Origin: Deltaproteobacteria bacterium
GTDB taxonomy: Bacteria > Desulfobacterota > Desulfobacteria > Desulfobacterales > Desulfosarcinaceae
Assembly: GCA_020444075.1 (NCBI GenBank)
Contig: JAHLLR010000003.1
Span: 62,001 to 126,000 of the forward strand
DNA length: 64,000 nucleotides
Reading direction: 5' to 3'
Shown here: piece after piece, positions 8,156 to 16,158 of the stretch
Layout of the letters: the number at the start of each line of letters is the position of its first letter
How positions within the stretch are numbered: the stretch's first letter is position 1
Position numbers and translations under genes: made by a program
Notes under the pieces: generated by a model
Seen by the model: only the letters and a program-made list of their open reading frames with translations
What the model was told of the DNA's origin: nothing
The model's database searches: none

Positions 8156-9292
8156 ATGAATTTTGATTTTTCCGAAAAAGAGAAAACGTTTCTCGCCCAG
8201 GTCAGCAATACGATGGCGACCTTTTCAAAAGCGCAAGATCTGGAATCCGGTGATCTGTCGATGATCCGAAACCACCTGACGGATTCCCTGGCCGTGCTCG
8301 CTCCTCTGGATTATCTTAAAATCGGACTCTTAAAAGAAGGTGCGCCGCTGTCCGGGACCCTGGCGTTGATGGCCGCCATGGAACAATTGTCCGGGATTGC
8401 GCCTTCCATTTTTCTGTCCGTGGAGATGAGCACACGGTTGTTCGGGCGTATCCTGCGCCTGCAGGAACCGACGGATGACAGGCTTAAAATCGTTGAAAAG
8501 CTGGCATCGGGAGAAGTCATCGGTGCCGTGGCCCTTTCCGAATCGGCCATGAATGTGGAAAACGACCCGCTGGCCACCGTCGGAATCCGTGAGGGCGGTC
8601 GAATTGCGGTCAGCGGCGCCAAAAGCTATGTGGTCAACGGACCGATTGCCGACTGGTTCGCCGTGGTTGGGCGTCTCGATGACCAGACAGCCGTTTATCT
8701 GATTGAGAAGGAGGCACCCGGCCTGACCCTGACCGAACGCATTGAAACCATGGGATACGACGGACTGGCCATCTGCGGCCTGGGACTGGATAGCGTCATG
8801 GTGCCGGAAAACCATATCATCGGGCCGATCGAAACCAGCCGATGCCTGGACCTGCTGAAGCTGTGGGAGAACCAGATCCTCATCGCCGCCGCCTTGGGCA
8901 TGATGAAGAGCAGTTTCGAGGCGGCGAGGGACTACGCCAAGACCCACCGGTCCGGTGGCAAGCCGGTCATCGCCTACCAGGAGGTGGGGTTCAAACTGTC
9001 GGAAATGCTCACTCTCTATCAGACGTCTCAGCTATATGCGTACCGGGCCGCCTGGATGGCCGATGAAGACCCCAAGGAGGCCGGGGTGCTGACCCTGTGT
9101 GCCAAGGTGTTCTGCACCGAAGCGGCGGAAAGCGTTGCCGGAAAGGCGCTGCAGATTCTGTCCGGGGAAGGTTACCGGTCGGGCGGTGCGGCCGAACGCG
9201 CCTACCGCTGTGCCAAATTCGGACAGATTGCCGGCATCTCGACGGAAATCGCCCGGGTGCGGATCGGCGATGCGGCATTGGGAAGACGTTGA
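8156..9292 (+). CDS. Divergent acyl-CoA dehydrogenase, probable partner subunit
   Basis: At 378 residues it has the acyl-CoA dehydrogenase fold ('ALSESAMNVENDPLATV', 'SYVVNGPIADWF', 'VIAYQEVGFKLSEM') but weak conservation. The C-terminal catalytic loop is 'IAGISTEIARVRIG', without Glu, and the alternative helix-G position reads 'LKLWENQILIA', where a Glu is present but the context is altered. It starts at ATG with GAGGAG in front and follows the previous dehydrogenase closely. In two-gene acyl-CoA dehydrogenases of steroid degradation one subunit binds FAD poorly or lacks the base; this gene could play that role. Alternatively it is a functional homomer. Confidence 0.84.
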   Translation: MNFDFSEKEKTFLAQVSNTMATFSKAQDLESGDLSMIRNHLTDSLAVLAPLDYLKIGLLKEGAPLSGTLALMAAMEQLSGIAPSIFLSVEMSTRLFGRILRLQEPTDDRLKIVEKLASGEVIGAVALSESAMNVENDPLATVGIREGGRIAVSGAKSYVVNGPIADWFAVVGRLDDQTAVYLIEKEAPGLTLTERIETMGYDGLAICGLGLDSVMVPENHIIGPIETSRCLDLLKLWENQILIAAALGMMKSSFEAARDYAKTHRSGGKPVIAYQEVGFKLSEMLTLYQTSQLYAYRAAWMADEDPKEAGVLTLCAKVFCTEAAESVAGKALQILSGEGYRSGGAAERAYRCAKFGQIAGISTEIARVRIGDAALGRR

Positions 9293-9422
9293 CCGGGACT
9301 GGAAGAAAAGCGTTTGTGCCGGTGCATTTTTTCAGCTACACAGGTGGTGCGGCACTGGCAGTTCCGGGCAATCATTGCTTCGGTTCATGGTTACTGAACT
9401 TCCCTGAAATTTCGGAGAGGAG

Positions 9423-10088
9423 ATGAACAAAAAGAGCAACAAGAAGGAAACGGCGGCGCCTTTATCCAAAAGCGCTCTTCGGCGGCAGCGGGAGCGCGAA
9501 CAGCGCCTGGAAACCATTTTGAGCGCGGCCCAGAGGCTGTTTGCCCTCGACGGCTACCATAAGGCCAGTATGGAGAAGATCGCCGATGCGGCAGAGGTGT
9601 CGGTGGGGACGCTTTATTTTTACTTCAAGAACAAAGAAGACCTGCTGGTCAAACTGCTCAGCCAGATCGGCTTCGATCTGCGCAACATGCTGGGATCGGC
9701 CTTTGTCGGCACGGATATCTCCCTGGCCGGGATCCGCGAGGCCGGCCGGATCTTTTTCGACGATTTCTGTCCCAATCATCCGGAGAGCCTAACCATCTTT
9801 TTCAGAGAATCGGTAGGGCAGAGCGAGGTGGTGGAAGCCCACCGCAAGAAGATCTTCGACAAGCTGATCGATGACGTCTGCCAGGCCCTGATCCGGGTTA
9901 GCGAGAACCAGGGCGCCCGGTTCCAGAGCAACCTGTCGGCGGAGGTCATGGCTACCAGCATCATGGGCATGTTCGAGCGCCTCGCCTACCAATACCTGAT
10001 CTGGCAGGATCGATCCGCGGATTTGAAGGTTATCGGGCAGGATGCGATAGACTTCATCATCGGCGGCATCGAAAACCTTTTTCGGTAG
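9423..10088 (+). CDS. TetR-family transcriptional regulator
   Basis: A 221-residue protein with an N-terminal TetR helix-turn-helix: 'ILSAAQRLFALDGYHKASME' followed by 'IADAAEVSVGTLYFYFKNKE' (about residues 30-75), then an all-helical ligand domain. GGAGAGGAG precedes the ATG. It sits inside the acyl-CoA gene array, 130 bp after the dehydrogenase pair and 5 bp before the PHP gene, so it probably senses an acyl-CoA intermediate and regulates the surrounding operon. Confidence 0.93.
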   Translation: MNKKSNKKETAAPLSKSALRRQREREQRLETILSAAQRLFALDGYHKASMEKIADAAEVSVGTLYFYFKNKEDLLVKLLSQIGFDLRNMLGSAFVGTDISLAGIREAGRIFFDDFCPNHPESLTIFFRESVGQSEVVEAHRKKIFDKLIDDVCQALIRVSENQGARFQSNLSAEVMATSIMGMFERLAYQYLIWQDRSADLKVIGQDAIDFIIGGIENLFR

Positions 10089-10093
10089 CGGGC

Positions 10094-10645
10094 ATGCATC
10101 TGAAAGGCGCGCTGCATGTGCACACCACCTGCTCCGACGGCACCCTGTCCATCGGCCAGACCGTATCTGTGTACGCCGGGCTGGGATTCGATTTTATAGC
10201 CCTGACCGATCACGACTACCTGCTGCGCGGCGGATGCTATGACGAGGTAAAAACGCTCAATACGGAGATGATTGTGTTCACCGGGCTGGAACTGACCATT
10301 TTTGAGAAGGGCTATCTGCATGTCAACCGCATCGACGGAGATCGTGAAACCCTGCACATCTTCAACCACCCGGCGGAGCTGGATCTTCCCTTGGCCAAGG
10401 TGATCCAGCGCGTCAAGGCGGTTGCAAAGCGGTTGCCCCTCGATGCGGTGGAAGTCACCACCAAGGGTTTCCGGACCCCTGAATACGAAATCGATGACAT
10501 TCCGTTTCCCAAGATCGCCACGGACGACGCCCACACCATTCAGGGATGCGGGCGGGCCTGGGTGGAAATGGATTGTGCCCGGGACAAGGACAGCATCATC
10601 CGGGCCATAAAAAACAATGCATTCTGGAACTGTTACGCCGGCTGA
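10094..10645 (+). CDS. PHP-domain metal-dependent phosphoesterase-like protein
   Basis: At 183 residues it has the PHP metal-site motifs 'LHVHTTCSDGTLS' near the N-terminus, 'LTDHDY' and a C-terminal 'TDDAHTI'. These fit a trinuclear metal hydrolase fold. The ATG is 5 bases after the tetR stop, suggesting translational coupling. PHP proteins hydrolyse phosphoesters such as histidinol phosphate or nucleotides. Nothing shows its substrate, and its place inside an acyl-CoA locus is unexplained. Confidence 0.8.
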   Translation: MHLKGALHVHTTCSDGTLSIGQTVSVYAGLGFDFIALTDHDYLLRGGCYDEVKTLNTEMIVFTGLELTIFEKGYLHVNRIDGDRETLHIFNHPAELDLPLAKVIQRVKAVAKRLPLDAVEVTTKGFRTPEYEIDDIPFPKIATDDAHTIQGCGRAWVEMDCARDKDSIIRAIKNNAFWNCYAG

Positions 10646-10873
10646 CAACCGGCGGCATAAACCGGGAGGCCGCGTGAGCCGAAGCAGGCTGGATGCCGGT
10701 GTCGCAACCCATCCACCCATTCTTTGAACCGGGTCGCACCCTTCTCCCAAAAAAATACTTTTTCTATCCGGAAATAGCGGGGCAAGGAGCCGTTTGCCAA
10801 TTGCGTGCCTATGGTTCCCCAACTCCACCATTTCTCACTTCCACGAATCTATCTTTCAAGGAGGATTGCGGTT

Positions 10874-12022
10874 ATGGCAAGACGAGTGGGCATTTGTGCG
10901 GTGGCCCAAACCACCTATGAACCGGACAAATGGACCGAGCGCTTTCAGGGCATGGCCCTGGAGGTGATCGAATCGATTCAGGCGCAGACCGGCGTGGATT
11001 TCTCCGCAGGCAGGGGCATCGGCATGTCCATCAACGTGTCGGACGATATTTTCGACGCCCGTACCATATCGGACAATGCCATGACCGATGTCCTCGGCGC
11101 CCATTTCGGATGTGAGGAGAAGGTGGCCCAGGAAGGCATTCAGGCTATCTACTACGGTCTTGCCGCTATCCAGTCGGGGCACGTGGATGTGGTCCTGGTT
11201 GTCGGTCACTGCAAGGAGTCCCAGGGAAAAAGCCGCAACAGGGTCACCCATGTCGCTTTCGACCCTTTCTACACCCGACCGGTGGGATTGGATTTCTGTG
11301 CGGCTGCCGGACTCCAGGCCCAGGCATTCATGGATCAGTCGGGCCTTACCGAGGAACAGCTGGCCGCTGTGGTGGTCCGATCCCGGGAGAATGCCCTGAA
11401 AAACGATCGACTGCCTGCGGTTGAGCCGGTAACCGTCGAAGAGGTGTTGAATTCGCCCATGCTGGCCGATCCGATCCGCCGGCTTCATGCCTACCCGGTT
11501 TCCGACGGCGCCGTGGGTATGCTTCTGGTGGCTGAAGAGCGGGTCAATGAATTCTCCGATACACCGGTGTGGATCACCGGCGTTGGCAACAGCATGGATT
11601 CATTCTTCCTGGGAGACCGGGACCTGGCATCCAACGATGCCCTGAAACAGGCGGCACGGCGGGCCTACCGGCGGGCCGGCATCGCCGATCCGAAAACCGC
11701 ATTCGATGTGGTAGAGGTATCGGACCTGTACGCTTACCAGCAGCCCATGTGGCTCGAAGGGTTGGGGATCTGCGATACGGGTAAAGGCGGCCTGACCGCC
11801 AGCACCCGTGGTCATTGCAAGCCGGTTATCAATCCGTCCGGAGGCACCCTGGCCGGCAATCCCATGATTCTGGGAGGTCTCGTCCGTGCTGCCGAAGCAT
11901 CCCTGCAACTCATGGGGAAAGCCAACGGCCACCAGGTTGAAAAGGCTGCCACCGCACTGGCCCATGGTGTGATGGGACCGGCCGGACAATTTCACTCTGT
12001 GGTCACCCTGGCACGGGCATAA
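10874..12022 (+). CDS. Thiolase-fold protein without canonical catalytic residues (SCP-x/Ltp-like), subunit 1
   Basis: A 382-residue protein of the sterol-carrier/lipid-transfer thiolase family. The position expected for the nucleophilic Cys reads 'EEKVAQEGIQAIYYGL', with no Cys. The usual C-terminal GHP motif is 'INPSGGTLAGNPMILGG', with Asn replacing His. Ltp2-type members of this family with similar losses are retro-aldolases rather than thiolases. The ATG at 10874 has AAGGAGG ahead; the track's 10805 start is unsupported. A second, different thiolase-fold gene follows 14 bp later, and DUF35 domains, which partner such proteins in Ltp2-ChsH2 and BbsA-BbsB, are encoded in the same array. 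Confidence 0.85.
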   Translation: MARRVGICAVAQTTYEPDKWTERFQGMALEVIESIQAQTGVDFSAGRGIGMSINVSDDIFDARTISDNAMTDVLGAHFGCEEKVAQEGIQAIYYGLAAIQSGHVDVVLVVGHCKESQGKSRNRVTHVAFDPFYTRPVGLDFCAAAGLQAQAFMDQSGLTEEQLAAVVVRSRENALKNDRLPAVEPVTVEEVLNSPMLADPIRRLHAYPVSDGAVGMLLVAEERVNEFSDTPVWITGVGNSMDSFFLGDRDLASNDALKQAARRAYRRAGIADPKTAFDVVEVSDLYAYQQPMWLEGLGICDTGKGGLTASTRGHCKPVINPSGGTLAGNPMILGGLVRAAEASLQLMGKANGHQVEKAATALAHGVMGPAGQFHSVVTLARA

Positions 12023-12036
12023 TAAGGAGGAAAACC

Positions 12037-13218
12037 ATGCAGAAAAACAGAAATGTCGGCATCATCGGCGTGGGCCAGTCGGTTTACTCCAGCCATCGCG
12101 AAGAGGTGAACCAGCCGGAAATGATTCACGAGGCGGTGGTCGAAGCGCTTGCGAATGCGGGTATCACGCTCGACGATGTGGACTGCATCGTCCATGGCAA
12201 TATGGAGTTGTTTGAAATGGTCCATCAGCCGGATCTCTGGCATACCCTGGGGACCGGTGCCTACGGCAAGGAGTGCCTGCGGGTGACCACCGGTGGAACC
12301 ACCGGCGCGACCCTGGTGTGCGCGGCGGATCATCTGGTGGCGTCCGGCCTGCACGACGTCGTGATGGCCATCGGATTTGAAAAGCTCCAGGAGGGCCACA
12401 CCACCGGCGGGATCACCAACATGGCCGATCCTCTGTGGGGACGGCAGCTTCAAACCGGGGCTCTCACCGGCATGACCGCCGCGCAGATGATCGATGAGTT
12501 CGGTGAGGAGCGCGCCAAGCAGGTGGCCATGAAATATCGCATTATCATGGACAAGCACGCCATGAAAAACCAGAAGGCCCACCGGCGATTGGGACTGGAA
12601 TTCGACCAGGCCGACGACCTGGCCGTCAACTCCCCGGCGCTGGTGGGAGAACTGCGCATGATTCACATGTGTTCCCAGAGCGACGGCGCCTGTGTCATGA
12701 TTTTTGCCTCGGAAGAAAAAGCCAGGCAGTGGTGTGATCAGCCCGCCTGGATCAAAGACCATGTCACCGCCCATCGGGAGGAGATGTTCTGCCTTTTCGG
12801 CGATGCACCGGTGCTCAGCACCCACCGCTATGCGGCCAAAAAACTCTTTGAACGCTGTGGCATCCAGAACCCTCGGGAGGAGATCGACGTGTTTGAAATG
12901 TACGATCCGTCCAGTTGGTGGGGATCGGATTGGCTGCGGGAATTTCTCCTGTTGGAGGGCGACGAACATCTGAAGATGATCGAGAACGATGAGATTACTA
13001 TCGACGGTGCCTTTCCGGTCAACCCATCCGGCGGTGTGATTGCTTCCAACCCCATAGGCGCCACCGCCATGGTTCGCGTGGCCGAGGCGGCGCTGCAGAT
13101 TATGGGAAAAGCGGACACCCACCAGGTTCCCAGGACGGTGAACCAGGCTCTGGCATCGGGGTTCGGCGGCACCATGTGGACGGTGCTGACACTGCTGACG
13201 CGGCATGTTCCCTGGTAA
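12037..13218 (+). CDS. Thiolase-fold protein without canonical catalytic residues, subunit 2
   Basis: A 393-residue SCP-x/Ltp-like thiolase-fold protein. At the nucleophile position it has 'RVTTGGTTGATLVCAA', Thr/Gly instead of Cys. The His motif is 'NPSGGVIASNPIGAT', with Asn for His. 'DVFEMYDPSSWWGSDWL' is where this family places acidic and Tyr residues. TAAGGAGG precedes the ATG, 14 bp after the previous gene. The two genes probably form a heteromer. The Cys/His loss argues against thiolysis and for retro-aldol, retro-Claisen or scaffold function. Confidence 0.85.
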   Translation: MQKNRNVGIIGVGQSVYSSHREEVNQPEMIHEAVVEALANAGITLDDVDCIVHGNMELFEMVHQPDLWHTLGTGAYGKECLRVTTGGTTGATLVCAADHLVASGLHDVVMAIGFEKLQEGHTTGGITNMADPLWGRQLQTGALTGMTAAQMIDEFGEERAKQVAMKYRIIMDKHAMKNQKAHRRLGLEFDQADDLAVNSPALVGELRMIHMCSQSDGACVMIFASEEKARQWCDQPAWIKDHVTAHREEMFCLFGDAPVLSTHRYAAKKLFERCGIQNPREEIDVFEMYDPSSWWGSDWLREFLLLEGDEHLKMIENDEITIDGAFPVNPSGGVIASNPIGATAMVRVAEAALQIMGKADTHQVPRTVNQALASGFGGTMWTVLTLLTRHVPW

Positions 13219-13313
13219 AAATGATGACTGAAATCCGACGTCGGAAGTCCGAAGATGGAAACCGGAATTCGAATGATCGATCAACCATTAGTGCAACCCA
13301 TGTGGAGGATACC

Positions 13314-15998
13314 ATGAACCTGGGTACTTATCTGGACACGGCCGTGCAGCGATACACGGACCACCCCTATCTCCAGTTTTATGACCAGACCGTAACCTAT
13401 GCCGAGTTTGGCAAACAGGTGAACATCCTGGCCAATGCCTTGAAAAACCAGGGGTTTGAAAAAGGGGACTTCATTCATGTGCTCGTGCAAAACAGCCCCC
13501 AGACGCTGGTGGCCTATTTTGCCATCCAGAAGATCGGCGCCGTGGCCGGGCCGGTGAATGGCTGGTGGAAAGCACCGGAGGTGCGGTACCTGCTCAACGA
13601 CTCCAAAGGGCGGGGCCTGATTATCGAGGACCAGTACCTGCCTATTCTGGATGAGATCAAGGCCAGTTGCCCTCACCTGGAGAAAATCATCGAGGTGGGC
13701 GAAAAACCGCGGCCCGAACACATTTCATTCGCCGACCTTCTGGCTGAAGGAGATGACACACCGGTCGTCTGCGAGGGTGATTCCGGTGACACGGCTTACA
13801 TTTTCTATACATCCGGGACCACCGGAAACCCCAAGGGAGTGCTGCTCTCCCATAAAAATGTGCTGGCCGACGTGGAAGGGGTGACCCGGGCGCTAAACCT
13901 GGAAGAGAACATGACCGCCCTGATTTTTCTGCCGCTGTTTCACGTCAACGCCATGCTGTCGTGCACCTTTGCATTGGGCATCGGGCTGCAGATCGTTCTG
14001 CGGCGGCAGTTTTCCGCCAGCGAATTCTGGGAGGTGGTGGATCGCTACAAGGTCAACTTCTGGTCGGCCGTACCTGCCGTCTACCAGATCCTGCTTTCCG
14101 ATCCTACCCGCCAGAAGTACGATCTGAGCAGCCTGCAGTTCGGTATTTGCGGGGCAGCCCCGCTGACCGAAGAGACCATGAAAAAATTTCAGGAGACCTT
14201 CGATATTCCCATCGTGGAAGGCTACGGGCTCACCGAAGCCACTTGCGTCAGTACCCTCAATCCCCGTAACGGGGTGAGAAAAATAGGCTCCATCGGTCTT
14301 CCTCTGCCCGGACAGACCATAAAAATCCTGGCCGAGGACGGCAGCGAATGTCCACGGGGAGATGCAGGAGAAATCTGCATCGGCGGTGATGCGGTCATGA
14401 AGGGGTATTTCAACCGTCCGGAAGAGACGGCCGACACCATCGTCAACGGATACCTGCATACCGGTGACGTTGGCGTGATGGATGATGACGGCTACATATT
14501 CATCGTCGACCGCATCAAGGACATGATCATCCGTGGGGGTGAGAATATCTACCCCAAGGAGATCGACAACCTGCTGGCCACCCATCCCATGATCCAGGAG
14601 GCGGCTACGGTGGGCGTTCCGGACGACACCATGGGTGAGGAAATCAAAGTGTTCATCATCCCCCTGGACGATGATCTGACCGAGGCAGAGGTGATCGAAT
14701 TCTGCGAGAAAAACCTGGCCCGGTTCAAGGTGCCCAAATATGTGGAGATTATCGAAGACGATTTTCCGCGAAGCCCCATCGGCAAGGTGCTGAAAAAAGA
14801 GTTGCGCGAATGGGGCCTGACCCCAAGACCGACAAAGGACAAAGGTCCGCAGGTCACCGTGGCGGATATTTTCGGAACTATGGAGAACCGGGTCAACCCC
14901 GACGGGGTGGCCGGTGTCACCGCCACCTACGGGTACATCATCACCGGCTCCGGCGGCGGCGAGTGGACCGTTTGCGTGGCCGACGGCCAGGTGCAGGTCA
15001 AGGCGGGGGTGCACGATCCCGCCGTTACAACCACTTGCAGTGCCAAAGACTGGATCGCCATCACCTTGGGCAAGCTGGACGGCATGACGGCATTTTCCTC
15101 GGGTAAACTCAAAGTGGAAGGAGAGATGGGTCTGCTGGTCAAGGCAGCCCAGTTTTTCAAGAAGTATACCCCTCCCCAGGCGGCTCCGGAAGTCACCGTG
15201 GCGGATATTTTCGGAACTATGGAGAACCGGGTCAACCCCGACGGGGTGGCCGGTGTCACCGCCACCTACGGGTACATCATCACCGGCTCCGGCGGCGGCG
15301 AGTGGACCGTTTGCGTGGCCGACGGCCAGGTGCAGGTCAAGGCGGGGGTGCACGATCCCGCCGTTACAACCACTTGCAGTGCCAAAGACTGGATCGCCAT
15401 CACCTTGGGCAAGCTGGACGGCATGACCGCCTTTACTTCGGGCCGACTCAAGGTGGAAGGCGACATGGGGCTGCTGACCAAGGCGACCCGGTTCTTCAAA
15501 AAATACACCCCGCCCGGTCCCGCCGGTCAGGAAGAGAAGAAGGAAGAACTGCTCCGGCTTAACCAGATTATTTCGATCCCCCAGCGCTTTGCCACCGGCC
15601 CGGTGATGGGTAAATTTCTCAAGGCCTTCAAAGAGAAGAAAATCCTGGCCAACCAATGTCCCACCTGCGGGCGGCTTCAGCTGCCTCCGCGTGAGGTTTG
15701 CGCCGAGTGCAAGGTCCGTGCAGACGGGTGGGTGGAGGTGGGGCCGGGAGGCGTCATCGCCACCCCGGACATCACCTATTACGCCAGCCCGGACCCGCTC
15801 ACCGGGGAGAGCCGGGAAACCCCCTATATCTCGGCCCATTTTCTCCTGGACGGGTGCAAAGGGCATGAAACCCTGTGGCACGAGCTGGTAACCGACGATT
15901 TCTCCAAGGTCAAACGCGGCGTGAGGGTGCGTCCGGTATGGAACGAAAAGCGTATCGGCGCCATCACGGACATCAAGTATTTTGAAATTGTGGAGTGA
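13314..15998 (+). CDS. Four-domain fusion: AMP-forming acyl-CoA ligase - SCP2 - SCP2 - DUF35
   Basis: An 894-residue multidomain protein. Residues ~1-500 are an acyl-CoA ligase: P-loop 'YTSGTTGNPKG' (~165), 'GYGLTEAT', 'LHTGDVG', and the C-terminal Lys in 'SPIGKVLKKEL' (~490). Two SCP2 sterol-carrier domains follow (~513-619 and ~626-732), nearly identical to each other. The last part (~745-894) is a DUF35 domain with a Zn ribbon, 'CPTCGRLQLPPREVCAEC', and an OB fold. The protein could activate a hydrophobic acid, hold the CoA ester in the SCP2 pockets and pass it to the thiolase-fold partners through DUF35. The ATG at 13314 has GTGGAGG upstream; the track's 13176 start overlaps the previous gene and is unlikely. 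The architecture is unusual; the standalone ligase is normally ~500-550 residues. Confidence 0.9.
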   Translation: MNLGTYLDTAVQRYTDHPYLQFYDQTVTYAEFGKQVNILANALKNQGFEKGDFIHVLVQNSPQTLVAYFAIQKIGAVAGPVNGWWKAPEVRYLLNDSKGRGLIIEDQYLPILDEIKASCPHLEKIIEVGEKPRPEHISFADLLAEGDDTPVVCEGDSGDTAYIFYTSGTTGNPKGVLLSHKNVLADVEGVTRALNLEENMTALIFLPLFHVNAMLSCTFALGIGLQIVLRRQFSASEFWEVVDRYKVNFWSAVPAVYQILLSDPTRQKYDLSSLQFGICGAAPLTEETMKKFQETFDIPIVEGYGLTEATCVSTLNPRNGVRKIGSIGLPLPGQTIKILAEDGSECPRGDAGEICIGGDAVMKGYFNRPEETADTIVNGYLHTGDVGVMDDDGYIFIVDRIKDMIIRGGENIYPKEIDNLLATHPMIQEAATVGVPDDTMGEEIKVFIIPLDDDLTEAEVIEFCEKNLARFKVPKYVEIIEDDFPRSPIGKVLKKELREWGLTPRPTKDKGPQVTVADIFGTMENRVNPDGVAGVTATYGYIITGSGGGEWTVCVADGQVQVKAGVHDPAVTTTCSAKDWIAITLGKLDGMTAFSSGKLKVEGEMGLLVKAAQFFKKYTPPQAAPEVTVADIFGTMENRVNPDGVAGVTATYGYIITGSGGGEWTVCVADGQVQVKAGVHDPAVTTTCSAKDWIAITLGKLDGMTAFTSGRLKVEGDMGLLTKATRFFKKYTPPGPAGQEEKKEELLRLNQIISIPQRFATGPVMGKFLKAFKEKKILANQCPTCGRLQLPPREVCAECKVRADGWVEVGPGGVIATPDITYYASPDPLTGESRETPYISAHFLLDGCKGHETLWHELVTDDFSKVKRGVRVRPVWNEKRIGAITDIKYFEIVE
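14853..15088 (+). repeat. Identical intragenic tandem repeat encoding SCP2 domain, copy 1
   Basis: By eye, 236 bp are base-for-base identical to 15192-15427 (offset 339 bp, 113 codons). Flanking parts of the two SCP2 units differ slightly. Identity at synonymous sites points to recent duplication or gene conversion. Confidence 0.9.
15192..15427 (+). repeat. Identical intragenic tandem repeat encoding SCP2 domain, copy 2
   Basis: Second copy of the 14853-15088 segment. After it the sequences diverge ('TAFTSGRLKVEGDMG' versus 'TAFSSGKLKVEGEMG'). It lies wholly inside the fusion gene and keeps frame. Confidence 0.9.
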
Positions 15999-16050
15999 CC
16001 GAATTGCCGCGTCAGTTTTGATAAGCATCGGGGCAATGTGAAATTTTTTT

Positions 16051-16140
16051 AAGGATTCAAGGGGTCGAGGGGCCAAGGATTCAAGGGCAGGTTGAAAAGG
16101 TTTCACTTGACCCCTTGAATCCTCGAATCCTGGAACCCTT
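16051..16140. repeat. Palindromic intergenic repeat element
   Basis: Between the fusion gene and the DUF35-MaoC gene. AAGGATTCAAGGG occurs twice (16051, 16075). GGATTCAAGGGGTC (16053-16066) is inverted perfectly at 16109-16122. The transcript could fold into a long hairpin. It is GA/CT-biased and not followed by a T-run, so I read it as a dispersed intergenic repeat rather than a terminator. Confidence 0.7.
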
Positions 16141-16158
16141 CTTTAAAAAGGAGACAAT

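Noticed and set aside
10805-10873. Upstream start for the first thiolase-fold gene
   Set aside because: The extra 23 residues have no homologous character and no ribosome site; AAGGAGG lies before the ATG at 10874.
11992-13284. 430-aa minus-strand ORF opposite the second thiolase-fold gene
   Set aside because: His/Gly-rich antisense product with no family features; the sense gene is convincing.
13893-16106. 737-aa minus-strand ORF opposite the ligase-SCP2-DUF35 gene
   Set aside because: It mirrors the coding strand of a well-supported gene, even repeating the SCP2 duplication, and has no domain motifs. It is an antisense shadow of high-GC coding DNA.
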